From Xestospongia muta (taxonomy: Eukaryota > Porifera > Demospongiae > Haplosclerida > Petrosiidae), in assembly GCA_963693285.1 (NCBI GenBank), contig OY848919.1:9295461-9359460 (forward strand): DNA of 64,000 nt, given 5' to 3'. The first letter of the stretch is position 1. Every line of letters begins with the position of its first letter. The translations under genes and the position numbers were made by a program. The notes beneath the pieces are model-generated. The model searched no databases. It was not told the origin of the DNA and worked only from the letters and a program-made list of their open reading frames with translations. Of this stretch, positions 49,201-59,800 are shown piece by piece.

Positions 49201-51756
49201 GGTCAAACCACATTCATTGCCAACAGTACAAAGTGATAAAGATGATGACAGTGATCATTCTTCTTCTGATGAAGCACAAGATATTGAACAACAAAAGAAT
49301 GAAGTATCTGTGGAAACTATCTCTCAACCTCAAGAATTGTTACCATCTCCAGTTTCTAATGCTACCAAAGAAATCCTAGAGAGATTACCTGATGTGAAGA
49401 CCTCAACTCCTCTCTTAGAGTCACATTGGATATATGCAGTAGACTCTGGAGGTCAAGCTGCTTTTCTAGACATTGCTCCTATTTTATTACGTTATAATTC
49501 AGTGAATATTCTCACGCACAGACTAAACGAAAAACTTGATGACTTATCAAAATTTTATTATAGTGTTCAAGGAGAAGTGATCGGTAATCCAGTGGAACGA
49601 CAAATCACTAATCTACAACTTATTGAAACATCAATTCGCTCGCTCACATCTGTTAATCCACCTAATTTGCCTGGTATTTCTTGTTTATCAAAAAAGCCAC
49701 TCTCTCTAGTACTGGGAACATTTTATGATAAGATAAGAGAGTCTGGTGAATCTTTAGATGAAAAAAACAGTAAACTCTATTCAACATTAAAACAATATGG
49801 AGATGCTTTAATTTTACATAATTTTGATAGAAAGGAAGTGATATTTCCTATTAACATAATTGCTAAAGGTGTGAACAGACAAACAATAGCTGAGGAATTT
49901 CTTTCTGAAATATGTCAGTCATATATTGAGGCAGAGATTCCTGTTCGATGGTTTTTATTTCAGTTAGATTTAGAAGAGCACCAAATAGCCTCTAATAGCT
50001 CTATTGTTAGCAAGTCTGAATGTATCAGTATTGGCAATGCCCTTGAAATGGATAAGGGTGATGTTCATGCTGCCTTACTGTACTATCATGATTTAACCAT
50101 TTACCTTTATTTTCCCGAAGTCCTCCCTAATGTTGTATTCCTTAATCCAAAGCCACTTCTTAACAAACTGTCTCTATTGATTAGTATTTCTTTTGCTGAT
50201 GCTGTTGATCACTTAAAGAGAACACTAGGTATTCGTGTTGATGTTGATACTCATGAGAAACTGAAGACACGTGGAATCTTTTCAAAAAAGTTATTGACGG
50301 GATCTCTATCACAAAGTTTTTCAAAGAAGTTCTCAGCTGATGATTTTTTGAATTTAATGGAATATTTATTAATCATATCACCTCTATCGTCTCTACCTCT
50401 TAAGACAAGAGAGTATTTCATCCCTTGTGTCCTACCAACTACCAAGGATTTAGAATCTTTAATAGAGCCATTTATAAAGAAAGTAGATCCTCTTGTTTTA
50501 ATATGGAATAAGAAACCTCTTCCTCAAAGTCTTTTTCCTGCACTAGTTGTAAGTATTCTCTCTCGCAAATCTTCACCTACATTTGCTCTGTCACCTCCAC
50601 AAGCTGACAAGTCACAATATCGTAATGCTATTTGTTTATCATGTCCTAGTCTTGGAGGAGCAGTTCTATTAGTAGATTCTATATACCTGCTTAAGATATT
50701 CTATTCTGGTCCATGTAACGAGTGTTATAATATTCGTCAAGTTATTAAAGAGGGCATTGATGCAGTTGCAGACAAGTTCCATTATATATGTAGTCTAAAA
50801 TATCCTAAGGAACAACTTCTCTGTTCAATTTGTAAAACAACAGAACACCTTTGTTGCTTGAATGAAAAGAAGAAGAAAGTCACATGTTGTAATACCCATA
50901 TAACTGATGATCCTGACAAGGAACGTCAACTACCATGGTTTACATCTCAAGTTGAAGGTGAATTATTAGCTATACATTATATAATATATATCTTTAGCTA
51001 CAACAATGAAAAGGTGACTGGCTAATATGACTTGTATCATTAATGTTATATTGTTACAAGTAATGTGTTAATTGATAAATTTAATATGTAATATGTAAGA
51101 GCATCATATCATCATTGTATTTTATTATGATAAGCTGTTAGTGATTTATTAGAATATTTTAAATCATTTATGTACCAGTATATAGTTCATGATTGTTATT
51201 ATGTTTTTAAACAGGTTCTATACTTCAGTCAGAACCAGATGTATATGATCTTCTTAACCTATTAGCTGACATTAAACATAAGTGGTATGAAATAGGATTA
51301 GAATTGAGAGTACCTGCTGCAGAGCTTGAAAGTCTACTACAACAGGAACATCTACCAAACAAAGTTAAGCTGTTTAAAATATTAAACTGTTGGATTAATC
51401 AGCGCACTACAGCAGTAACATGGAATACTATCATTACTGCTGTAAATAGTATCAAGGAGACTCGAATTGCCCAAACAATTGAAGCATATGTTTTACAAGA
51501 TGATATGACTGATGATACATCTACATCATTAAGAGTATCAGTTGAGAAACAGAAATCAGACAACAGTATGTTATAAAATAGATTTTTAATGTCTTTAATT
51601 TTTTTCACAGGAACTAAAAAAAGAAAAAGGCAACAGTCAGAGGAAATAGACTCTGACTTGTTAGAAGCTAGTGAAGATATATCACACAAGAAGTGCAGAC
51701 ATCATTATGACCATACATCATCTGACAGTGACTCATGTTCATATGTCACCCACTAA
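43280..51756 (+). CDS. Gene A2: UPA/helical/CARD-like/Roc-COR-like/DEATH protein (about 1285 aa, 10 exons)
   Basis: Exons: 43280-43313, 43484-43570, 43620-43783, 43834-43989, 44124-44313, 44934-45281, 48261-48575, 48891-50957, 51215-51565, 51611-51756. Total 3858 nt in frame. Order: acidic N-terminus with 12 codons missing from A1, UPA-like, helical module, CARD-like, GTPase, DEATH (HKWYEIGLELRVPAAEL, one W and WNTII near the end), then a basic tail. The GTPase has P-loop GPPGSGKSS (48992), DSGGQ (49442) and TFYD (49718) where A1 has THKD, so the G4 lysine is gone. CSICKTTEHLCC with a later CC-x-x-H (50820-50910) suggests a metal site. ZU5, the second UPA-like block and one CARD-like module of A1 are absent. 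The tail exon stops at TAA (51754), but related tail copies stay open there. Confidence 0.75.
45763..46160. mobile_element. 398-bp MITE inserted at TTAAA in an A2 intron
   Basis: The element is flanked by TTAAA at 45758-45762 and 46161-46165. Its ends gaggaggtgcggtataa and ttatactgcacctcctcc are inverted repeats of about 17 bp. The paralogous intron of A1 has the uninterrupted site (tttgtttaaagagg, 9034-9046), which is a direct empty-site control. A TTAA(A) target suggests piggyBac-type mobilisation, but the termini do not start with CCC. Open frames inside are not coding. Confidence 0.85.
46759..46812 (+). pseudogene. Dead linker exon in an A2 intron
   Basis: Matches A1 linker exons 6324-6380 and 7596-7652 (LNGPDKEKLKSTLMKKK) with a good acceptor. 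The donor has changed from ag|gtatga to ag|atatga, and one codon is lost. Reading through meets TGA at once, so the exon is probably skipped. Confidence 0.65.
47035..47885. repeat. Direct repeat within an A2 intron
   Basis: 47040-47160 and 47755-47885 share attgtaactaaagacttaaattattgtgtcag-type sequence (about 120 bp, offset about 715 bp). Both resemble the intron next to the A1 linker exons (6480-6560). Intron debris of the tandem CARD-like duplication. Confidence 0.55.
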
Positions 51757-51990
51757 AGAAGACACAGAAAGAAACAGACAAGGAAATCTCACAAGAAAAA
51801 AAGCAAACATGGAAGGAGACACCACAGCAAACATAAAGGTATTGTTATATTGATATGACTAAGAAATTTGACTTATCACAGGACGTAAAAGGCGAAGATC
51901 AGAAGACAGAGATCCTAATCACTCTGGTAGACATAGTTCATCCCAAAAACGCCAAGCTCATTCCAAAAGATCTTACAATGATTATTAGTA
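51757..51990 (+). pseudogene. Untranslated remainder of the RS-like tail beyond the A2 stop
   Basis: After the TAA at 51754 the frame stays open as basic sequence (HRKKQTRKSHKKK), reaches a gtattg donor at 51838, and continues in a second exon 51883-51988 (RKRRRSEDRDPNHSGRHSSS to SYNDY and TAG). Copies i and ii have serine or leucine codons at the stop position. A2 has either shed this tail or bypasses the stop by another splice. Confidence 0.55.
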
Positions 51991-52199
51991 CATGATCATA
52001 AGGTAAAGGTAATACTTATCATGTTCTATATAATACACATGATCATATAATAAACATACTTTATATTACTATTTATTATGAATTGACAGGTAGTGACTGA
52101 TTTATTACTTTATTATAAAACTGTTTATTGGTAAACAAAATAAAGAAGTCCATATAACACAGTATGTTACCATGGTAACCATTGTTCTTAACCACACCT

Positions 52200-53005
52200 T
52201 TTATTTAGACCCTCCTACTTTCTGAGCTGATGAATCATATACTTAGAGCTTATGATAAAGATCACAAGTTACTCTGTAAGACTGATGGGTGTGGTCTATT
52301 ATAATGAGATTATGACATCATTAATTACCGGAGATACTAGTATCTTGTGATGTTCATTTCTTAGAGCCACACCTCTTTAATGCAATGTTATGTCTCAGAA
52401 AAATCTTATACACAGCATCATAGAATTATTGATTAAAGTAAGGAGTTAGCCCCTTTAATTACTGTAATTAATTATTTCCTTAATATTTTAATTTTATAGT
52501 TCTCAATAAAGGAAGTACCAATAACCCTGTAGTAAACAGCTATCAATTATCATGCTATCTAAAATTTATTACTGGACGACTACAGGTACAGGTTAATGAA
52601 GTATGGATACAATAATGAATGGATGGATGAAGGTCATCAGACAGATAAATTGATAGACAGATATTCCTGACATTCTCCTTATAGACATTAAATATGGGTA
52701 ATGTGGATAAAGAAGAGAAGAAAACAAGGACAATGGTACAATAGATATATTGATGAAACATTCAATTGTGTCCCTACAAAGTTCTTCAATAATATCTGGC
52801 ACACTATGGAAAAACGTGAAGGATTCTTTATTGACAATCAATTGCTACTCAAGAATCCAATAGCCCATGAAGTAAGATACAGTATATTATCAGCTGATAA
52901 TAGAAGTTATCATGATTATAGTACTGGTAGTTCATCTTTAGATCTATCACGCTTTATTAATAATATACATGTGCATGAAACCTCATGCCATAGGAACTGG
53001 TAATT
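52200..53005 (+). pseudogene. Phosphorylase b kinase regulatory-subunit fragments (copy iii)
   Basis: 52700-52875 reads RRKQGQWYNRYIDETFNCVP then FFNNIWHTMEKREGFFIDNQ. This matches the PHKA/PHKB C-terminal block RRRLDG.LNRVP..FY..VWH.LEK. The next exon, kept in copy ii, is mostly deleted after 52872. The following DLSRFINNIH piece is still readable. This is the best preserved copy but is not a complete gene. Confidence 0.65.
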
Positions 53006-54250
53006 GCTTCTTTATTAAAGAAAAGTAAACATTCCTGTGGTTACATGTTCTGAAAAGTAATTGATTACATGTTCAAGTGTAACAGATTTACAAGCATTTC
53101 CCAGTGAGGTCAGTCTAAGACGTCACTGAGCCCCTACATGATTAATTGCCTTGCACTGAGGCACTTAGCAATATATATGTAGGATATTCTTTATATACTT
53201 TAATATATAATATATTAAAGTACATAAAGAATATCCTATAGTCCTTACTAACATATACAAAATATGACCACATAAACTTATGTATCTATGTATATGATAT
53301 ATGAATTATATATACTGAGTTCAAGGTGATTTGAACAAATATGCATATATTAATATAATAGTTGAGAGTATGATTTTATATGTTGTGTTATTATAAGAAT
53401 CTTTTTATCTAGAAATCTAACAATGGTTAGTACTTAATTGTTGTGACGTTATCTGTTATAAGAGATATCCTTGTACATGTATCTATATTATTGACTCCAC
53501 TCCTAGTAGTATCTATGAGATAATGAGTTATTTATCATAAGCACTTGTTCAGAAAGTTGGAATGTTAATATTGTCTTAATTATGTCATGTGAGTTAGTAC
53601 TGTTTTGTTCACTTTTTTAATATAATTCATTTTTATTCATTTATCATTTTATTGTCATGTTTCAAACTTTGATTAACACTATCTTTCATATTTTTTTACA
53701 ATTGAATGTAGTAAGTACATACTCAACAGAAATATTATAATTTTTATATACAATAATTATATGTCATACATGAATCCTTTTTATAAACAAAAGTTAACTG
53801 TTTTTGTTGCTAGGCAACTGTTTTTGGTTGATATAGTGATGTATTTAAAAACTAACAACTATTGGCATAAAATTTTTAAGAGACCTAGAAATAAAAATTA
53901 GTATATGTAGAGGTAAATTATTTTATCAGAAGCAGTGATATTCTGTTCGCGTTGAGAATAACTGTGGTTTAGTGGAATTTTAATTATGCAACGTATTTTG
54001 TGTGTGACATCGTAATTGTAGAGTTTTGGTGAGTCATACCGAAGTTTTTCATGGTTCTTTGCATCTGTGTTTTGTTCATCTCTTTTTTAAATTTTACTAT
54101 CAAAGGTACTTTCAACAATTTCTGAACTTTTCTGCAGTAGCTGGTGAATGGTTTCAATAATGTTCGTTAATAATATAAAAAACTATATGACGTCAGTCAT
54201 GTTAGAATAGGAAGAACACCTCCCACATTATGTGAAACATCTGGTTTTCG
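53006..54250. repeat. Duplicated non-coding block with a near-perfect palindrome
   Basis: Collinear with 31186-32350. 53180-53238 is an inverted repeat with arms of about 29 bp (taggatattctttatatact and its mirror ending aagaatatccta). The corresponding palindrome at 31370-31430 is less regular. Confidence 0.7.
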
Positions 54251-54809
54251 ATTTTTTGATAAAATTTCTGAACTTGAAAGGCGTTTTCATTCATGCAAAT
54301 CATTTTTCTGTAGCTCATTAGTAGCCAGAGTTATAAGACTGAGCTAGTGTTCATTCTCAACTTAAACAGACTATATTATCACTTCATATATATACTGTGT
54401 ATTAGGAGAATTACTGATCTTAGAACAACGTAGCAATATGACTTTTGTCTCCTTGAAGTGTGTGTCCTACTAAAATATGCAAATAAGCTTTGGGATACTG
54501 AACAATCGTGTTTTACAGACCTTCGAATGAGCTCAACTGCTCCACCTTAATTATTACTTGTGAGCTTGTGCAGATTGTACGAGCTCCACCCTTCTTCGTC
54601 CATTTTTCACTTGTCAAAAGAGGCCTTTTGTATTCAATTAGGTAATTAGAGTTTAAATCAGTAGTTAGTTTATCATGAAGAGAGAACGTGTGTAGCTATT
54701 TTTGTGTATGTAGATACTATGTTAATAATAGAAGCACTGTATAGTACTTATTTGGTGCAAGAGTTTTTTTGATATGTTCAATCAAGTAATGTTTCTTAAT
54801 CATATATAT

Positions 54810-54860
<51 letters not shown>

Positions 54861-54915
54861 CTGTTCAGGTCCCTGCATGTTGACATAATTTGTGATCAAG
54901 GCTTTTAAATTAATT
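54251..54915. other. Intergenic with a (GT)n microsatellite
   Basis: (GT)n at about 54812-54858. A weak relative of the A1/A2 promoter block occurs at 54545-54600 (ctccaccttaatt, gagcttgtgcagattgta). No gene seen. Confidence 0.5.
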
Positions 54916-54953
54916 GTAAAGTATATATTGCAATTTCCCTAATCATATTATAG

Positions 54954-56178
54954 ATCTCATTCAAGAAGTTGTCACATTTATTTTTTCCATACTCTGGATT
55001 GATTCATTATAGACAAAAAGATGATAATTGGATTGTTAGTTTATTTGTAGTGAAAGACCTTGAAAATCATTTAAAGGTAACAATAGTTTATAAGAAAAAG
55101 TTTAACTTTCATTAAATTCAAAATATTGTTATAACTTTGGTCAAAATAAAATGTGAATACTCTGATACTGAATATCCCATTCATTTTAATTTTGTTAATG
55201 AAAATGGATTCATTGAACTAGTTTTTCAACAAGAACCACCTCCATGATGGTGTATTAAACCAATTATTAAGCCATGCAAGGTTTGATATATTAGCCAATT
55301 ATTTGAGAAAATACCCATTTATAACATAGTTATGGCAAAATGATATTGATAAGTTTGGCTCATCTCCTAGTTCCCAACTACCATCATGTCAGTTTCTTAT
55401 ACATACTGATGATAGTCCAGATACTTTTGAGCATTTAGTATATCCTTTTGAAGTAAAAGGTATAACACCTCTAATGAATATAACAATTCATCGAAAGAAA
55501 TCAGTTATACCTAGTATCATAAACTATTACTTCTTATGATTATTATAAATATAGCTTTGACATTGTTGTTAGCTGTTCATGTACTAATATATATATCAAT
55601 AAATTTTGTAATAATAACCATGGTCCAGCATCTCATCATTGTAGTTCTAACAATTAGCTATATACACAAATAGTCCATAGCCCTTTTAATACAATATTAT
55701 TAATGAAAAACTGTACATAATGTTTACTTTATTGCATCAAATAATTTATTACATACATTCAACCTGTATAACCATATATTGGTGAACTCAAGTAATCAAT
55801 TTGATATATTATGCTCAATAGATATTGACAACAAGGAAATATGGAGGTTAATCATGAAGGTTCTCACAAAGCATCAAGCTGATCTACTTGGCTTGTTAAA
55901 TAAAACCTTCATTAGCAGATTTAGCTAAAGAAATGTTTGCTGTTGGTCTTATTAGTAATGACGTACTAAAGAAACCTACCTACAGTGACATCATAGGTGA
56001 CTTCCTGACAAGAATAAATTTTATAAAAAATCACACTGAATTACAAGAACATAAGTTCTTAATGATTTTAAGCAATCTAGGTGGTCAATGTGCACATGTC
56101 TCTAACACCCTTCAAGTTGAGTGGACTAAAATAATAAAAAGAGAACTACACATTGAACTAAACTTCATGATAAATTAG
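54954..56178 (+). pseudogene. Broken UPA-like plus helical-module gene fragment (copy 2)
   Basis: Partner of 38330-39555 within a duplicated block (54920-56480 against 38280-39880). Here the second UPA exon has lost its acceptor and has CCA TGA for CCA GGA. The third (55333-55502) has lost its donor (tcag|ttatac). The helical exon, starting near 55820, has a frame break around 55905 before DLAKEMFAVGLIS, but is intact after that to 56178. Lesions differ from those of copy 1, so both decayed independently. Confidence 0.75.
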
Positions 56179-56179
56179 A

Positions 56180-57660
56180 GTTGATATAATATAGCTGACA
56201 TCATGTTATTGTTAGTGTTGTTGTTGTTTTTATAAGCACTGAGATTTAAATAGCAAACAGGTGAATAAAACATACAGTGTTATTATTACTGTGATGTGAC
56301 ATGCTCCACCCTCACTCAGAGCATGTGGACAGCCGCAACCTTTTGAGAAGTACATAAACTAAGTGAATTAAACTGCTAGGATTAGTTTAACATTGTTATT
56401 TGTTTAAAAGTTTGATTCTGAAGTGTTTTCCAATTAGATATTAGCTGTTTAAAAGATTGTAAATACTCTGAGACTTGTCCCCCTTAGGCAAGCCCCTCCC
56501 CCTTCCTTCCCAAGGAAAGAAAGAGATGGGCTGGCTATAACTTTTATTTTCCTAATGTGAACTTTAAGTTTTCACAAAATGTCTTATTAATATATTAAGA
56601 TGACATAGCAACTACAGGAAATAATATGCTCAGAGAGTATGGCAAGTGCATGATTCAGTAATTAATGTGATAATATGATAATTACTGCCACATATAAATT
56701 ATCTCATCAAGTCCTCAACCTAATCAAATACGTTTAGATATTAGTGACTTCTATATTATAACTTATCTCTTATAATAGATAATATCACTCTTAACCCTAT
56801 ATCACTGAACATTACCTTCACTGCTACTCAAAGTCAGTCATCAATTTCTTTATATCCACTTTGTTCACAATATTGCATTTTCAGGTATTTACTTGGATAA
56901 ACTTTGCCAAAATCTTGTATGTCAGAGACACAATCACCAGTACCTGCTGTGCAAAGAAGTATGGATTTATTTGTACACCTGTTGTGCAGTAATCATAAAA
57001 CCTGTGTCACTTATAAACTACAATTTCAAAGGATAGTTGGAACATAAAGAACAGGAATTAATTGACGATGCTATAAAGAGCAACAAACTCCTGATACTGT
57101 GGGATCTAAACAGCTTCAAAAACAAAAGAAGTGTCCAATACCAGTTCATTCTCGTATGCATAATCTAGTAATTATATTTGAATACCAATAGTCACACTTG
57201 ATATCTATTTGTAATTTACATGACAAGGAATTGATATTTGAAAATACTGAGAAAGAAGATGATCAACAAATTCATAACAGGGAAAGACAGACACCAAAGC
57301 TATTACTGATGATGAATACATTACCGGAGATGATGTGTTTCCAATTTTTGGTCATAAGTGCCATCAGTAAGAAGGATTGAGCCCAACTTGATAAGTATAG
57401 TCCATCTGTACACTTCCTGTCTGCAATCTTCAAACAGAATGCATTTCTGTTTTCTAATTAATTTAATTAAAATAAAAATATGACAAATATGACAACAATA
57501 GTACAAAACCTAAAACCAGACATACTTACCATTAATGAATAATTCACATAACTATTATTATAAACTAATAATTTGGAATTTGTTTTATACAATATTGAGT
57601 AATATTAGGACAGTTAGTGAGATATAATACTTTTAATGTTATATTGTTTATAGCAATATC
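56180..57660. other. No gene recognised
   Basis: 56180-56480 closes the duplicated block. A short GC-rich foldback (aagcccctccc...gggctgg) lies at 56488-56535. Faint coding character in + frames around 56890-57130 cannot be assigned. Confidence 0.4.
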
Positions 57661-57666
57661 ACAGAT

Positions 57667-58065
57667 TTAACCCATGTCCTTGTCAGTTATGTTATCATCA
57701 CCATACATGTATAATGACTTTATTATATTATTACTACAGAGAGTGGTAATTAGTAAATGATAAGTATCTGGTAAGAGAGGGGAGGAGACAAGCTGTAGGT
57801 ATTCGATTGTTTTGTTAGAATTTACTACTTGTACTAGTTCACTGACACAGTCACTGTCAAAAGAAGTGTTTACTATATCAAGTCCAATTACTAGACATTT
57901 ATTGATGTCAGATAATACTGTTAGGAAACTGTCGTGAATTAATAAGTTCAATTTAATACTCCATGTTGTGTGTTGTCATCTCTTTAATTGATGTATCACT
58001 TCTTTGCATTCTGTCACAGTAGGTGAAGTGAGTGTAACACTATCGCTAGTACATTTAACACTTTC
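57667..58065 (-). pseudogene. Leucine-rich-repeat fragment
   Basis: 57951-57667 reads TIEYLQLVSSPLLPDTYHLL then TTLCSNNIIKSLYMYGDDNI, which has the spacing of ribonuclease-inhibitor type LRRs as in NLR proteins. Reading continues upstream to 58065 (VTECKEVIHQLKR) but is interrupted by a TGA near 57980. No NACHT or other domain is nearby. A truncated or dying LRR gene is most likely. Confidence 0.45.
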
Positions 58066-58919
58066 AGTGTCTAGTACAATAAAACAATAGATATTTCATA
58101 TATTTTATACATTTAACAACAGCTATACACACATTAACATGTTCAACTACAACTATAAAGGCTTAATGAATAAGAAGATAATATCATTGTGTTAGGTTAC
58201 TATGACAACATAGTCTAAACAGATAACGCGGTGAAAAGATTCTAATTTGAGTATGAAATTTATAATTGAAATGACAGACTAAATTACAGTTGATATATGA
58301 CTTGGTATCTAAGCCAATTAGGATAAAGGACATCAATTGAGTCAAAGTTGCTGAGACTGGCACACAGAGCACTGAACCGTTAAGCACTGTCAGTAAAAAT
58401 GTGTTGTATCACAAGATACTAAATTTATTTACAAGCAATGTAGACTATCATTATGTAACAGAAATTTTGTCAAATCCTGTCTGTTTTGTTTTTGTAGTAC
58501 ATTTTACTTTGTATATTATGATTTTCCCAAAACCAACTAGAAGGAGGCACCCAAATCAGTTTGTTTCCTATACATAATATAGGTAAGCTTGAACATCCAC
58601 TAGCAAACTCATTGTCAAGTTTACATAACAAAGAATTGACCTCTTCATGTTAAGAGAACAGATGATGATGAGAGAACTTATCACAGGAAAAGAGAGTCAC
58701 GGAATTTTTGTAGCTGATTTAAATATTGTACTAGTGTTGATTTTATACCGAGGTTACTTTTAAGTCTCATTGGTAGAGATCTCTTTGTCTGAGCTCAACT
58801 TGACATGCACTTGAGACATATCTTTCCAGACTACATTGCTCAACCAGTCTGTATTACACTCTTCTCTCATTCTAACAAAGCAGGAGAATTATATCTGACC
58901 TTTACAAGTTGTGACATAG

Positions 58920-59246
58920 TTAGTCCTCTTCAATAGAAGACTCCTTGTCTGCAGTGAGAGAGAGACAGAAAGAGAAATTAAGAAATATTTACTTACTGAT
59001 TATTGTGAAGACCTCATTAATAAAGAAATATTTGTTGAATTCTGTCTTAAGACATATATTGTAGAAGATGTCATTAAACTGGTGAGTAGTATTGCATACT
59101 GATCCTCCATTACACTTCATTTATAGGAAGAAGGTCACAGAATGATTGTTAAAGGAGAATTATGCACTGTACAAGGTACAATATGTGTCACCTCTGCTCA
59201 TAATTTAGGAGCAAATGCATTGGGGGATTCAAAGAAGGCAGCTTAG
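58920..59246 (+). other. Coding-like two-exon fragment of unknown family
   Basis: 58920-59081 reads ERETEREIKKYLLTDYCEDL and on to VEDVIKL at a gtgagt donor. 59127-59246 resumes with EEGHRMIVKGELCTVQGTIC and a stop. The second part resembles, from memory, transposon-derived proteins with a ...NLGxNxLGxFK... motif. The open frame on the other strand at 59188-59559 overlaps it. I cannot name it. Confidence 0.3.
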
Positions 59247-59800
59247 TTTTGCCATGGATGTTGACACTGTCTTGCAATCCTGAGCATATATCAACTGAAG
59301 TAACAAATTCACTGTAGCTCCTTTTGTTATTGTTTTTAAACAATGAACTATATGTATGACTGGCAATAGCTTCTAGACAGGACTCAAAACACATACAACA
59401 ATCCATTTTGTTAATAACTATTGTGTTCTTATCTGCATATATATATATATATATATATATAATTTTTATATAATATAAATGACCATGATTTCTAAGGTTC
59501 ATATATAGTTCATGAAAACAAGACTTACCATATGTATGATAATTTAAATAAACATACAAAATTACTAGATATAATAAAGCAGATAGTTTCCATATTTCGG
59601 CAACAATTAACTGAAGAAAAATGTTATTAAATATGTTTATTTACATTACTTACAATCATCTTAATAAATACATTCAAAAATGTTGATATTTAAGCAATAA
59701 AGAACTAAAACAGATCTATAGTTACAAAAATTAATTTATGCAATAAGATAGCAACAACAATTAAAAAAATTAAATTTATATAGCAAGTTAACGTTTTTCA

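Noticed and set aside
54717..54899. His/Thr-repeat ORF on the minus strand
   Set aside because: Translation of a (GT)n microsatellite.
57198..57380. 60-codon plus-strand ORF
   Set aside because: No homology recognised, no splice context, and composition is ordinary for AT-rich DNA.
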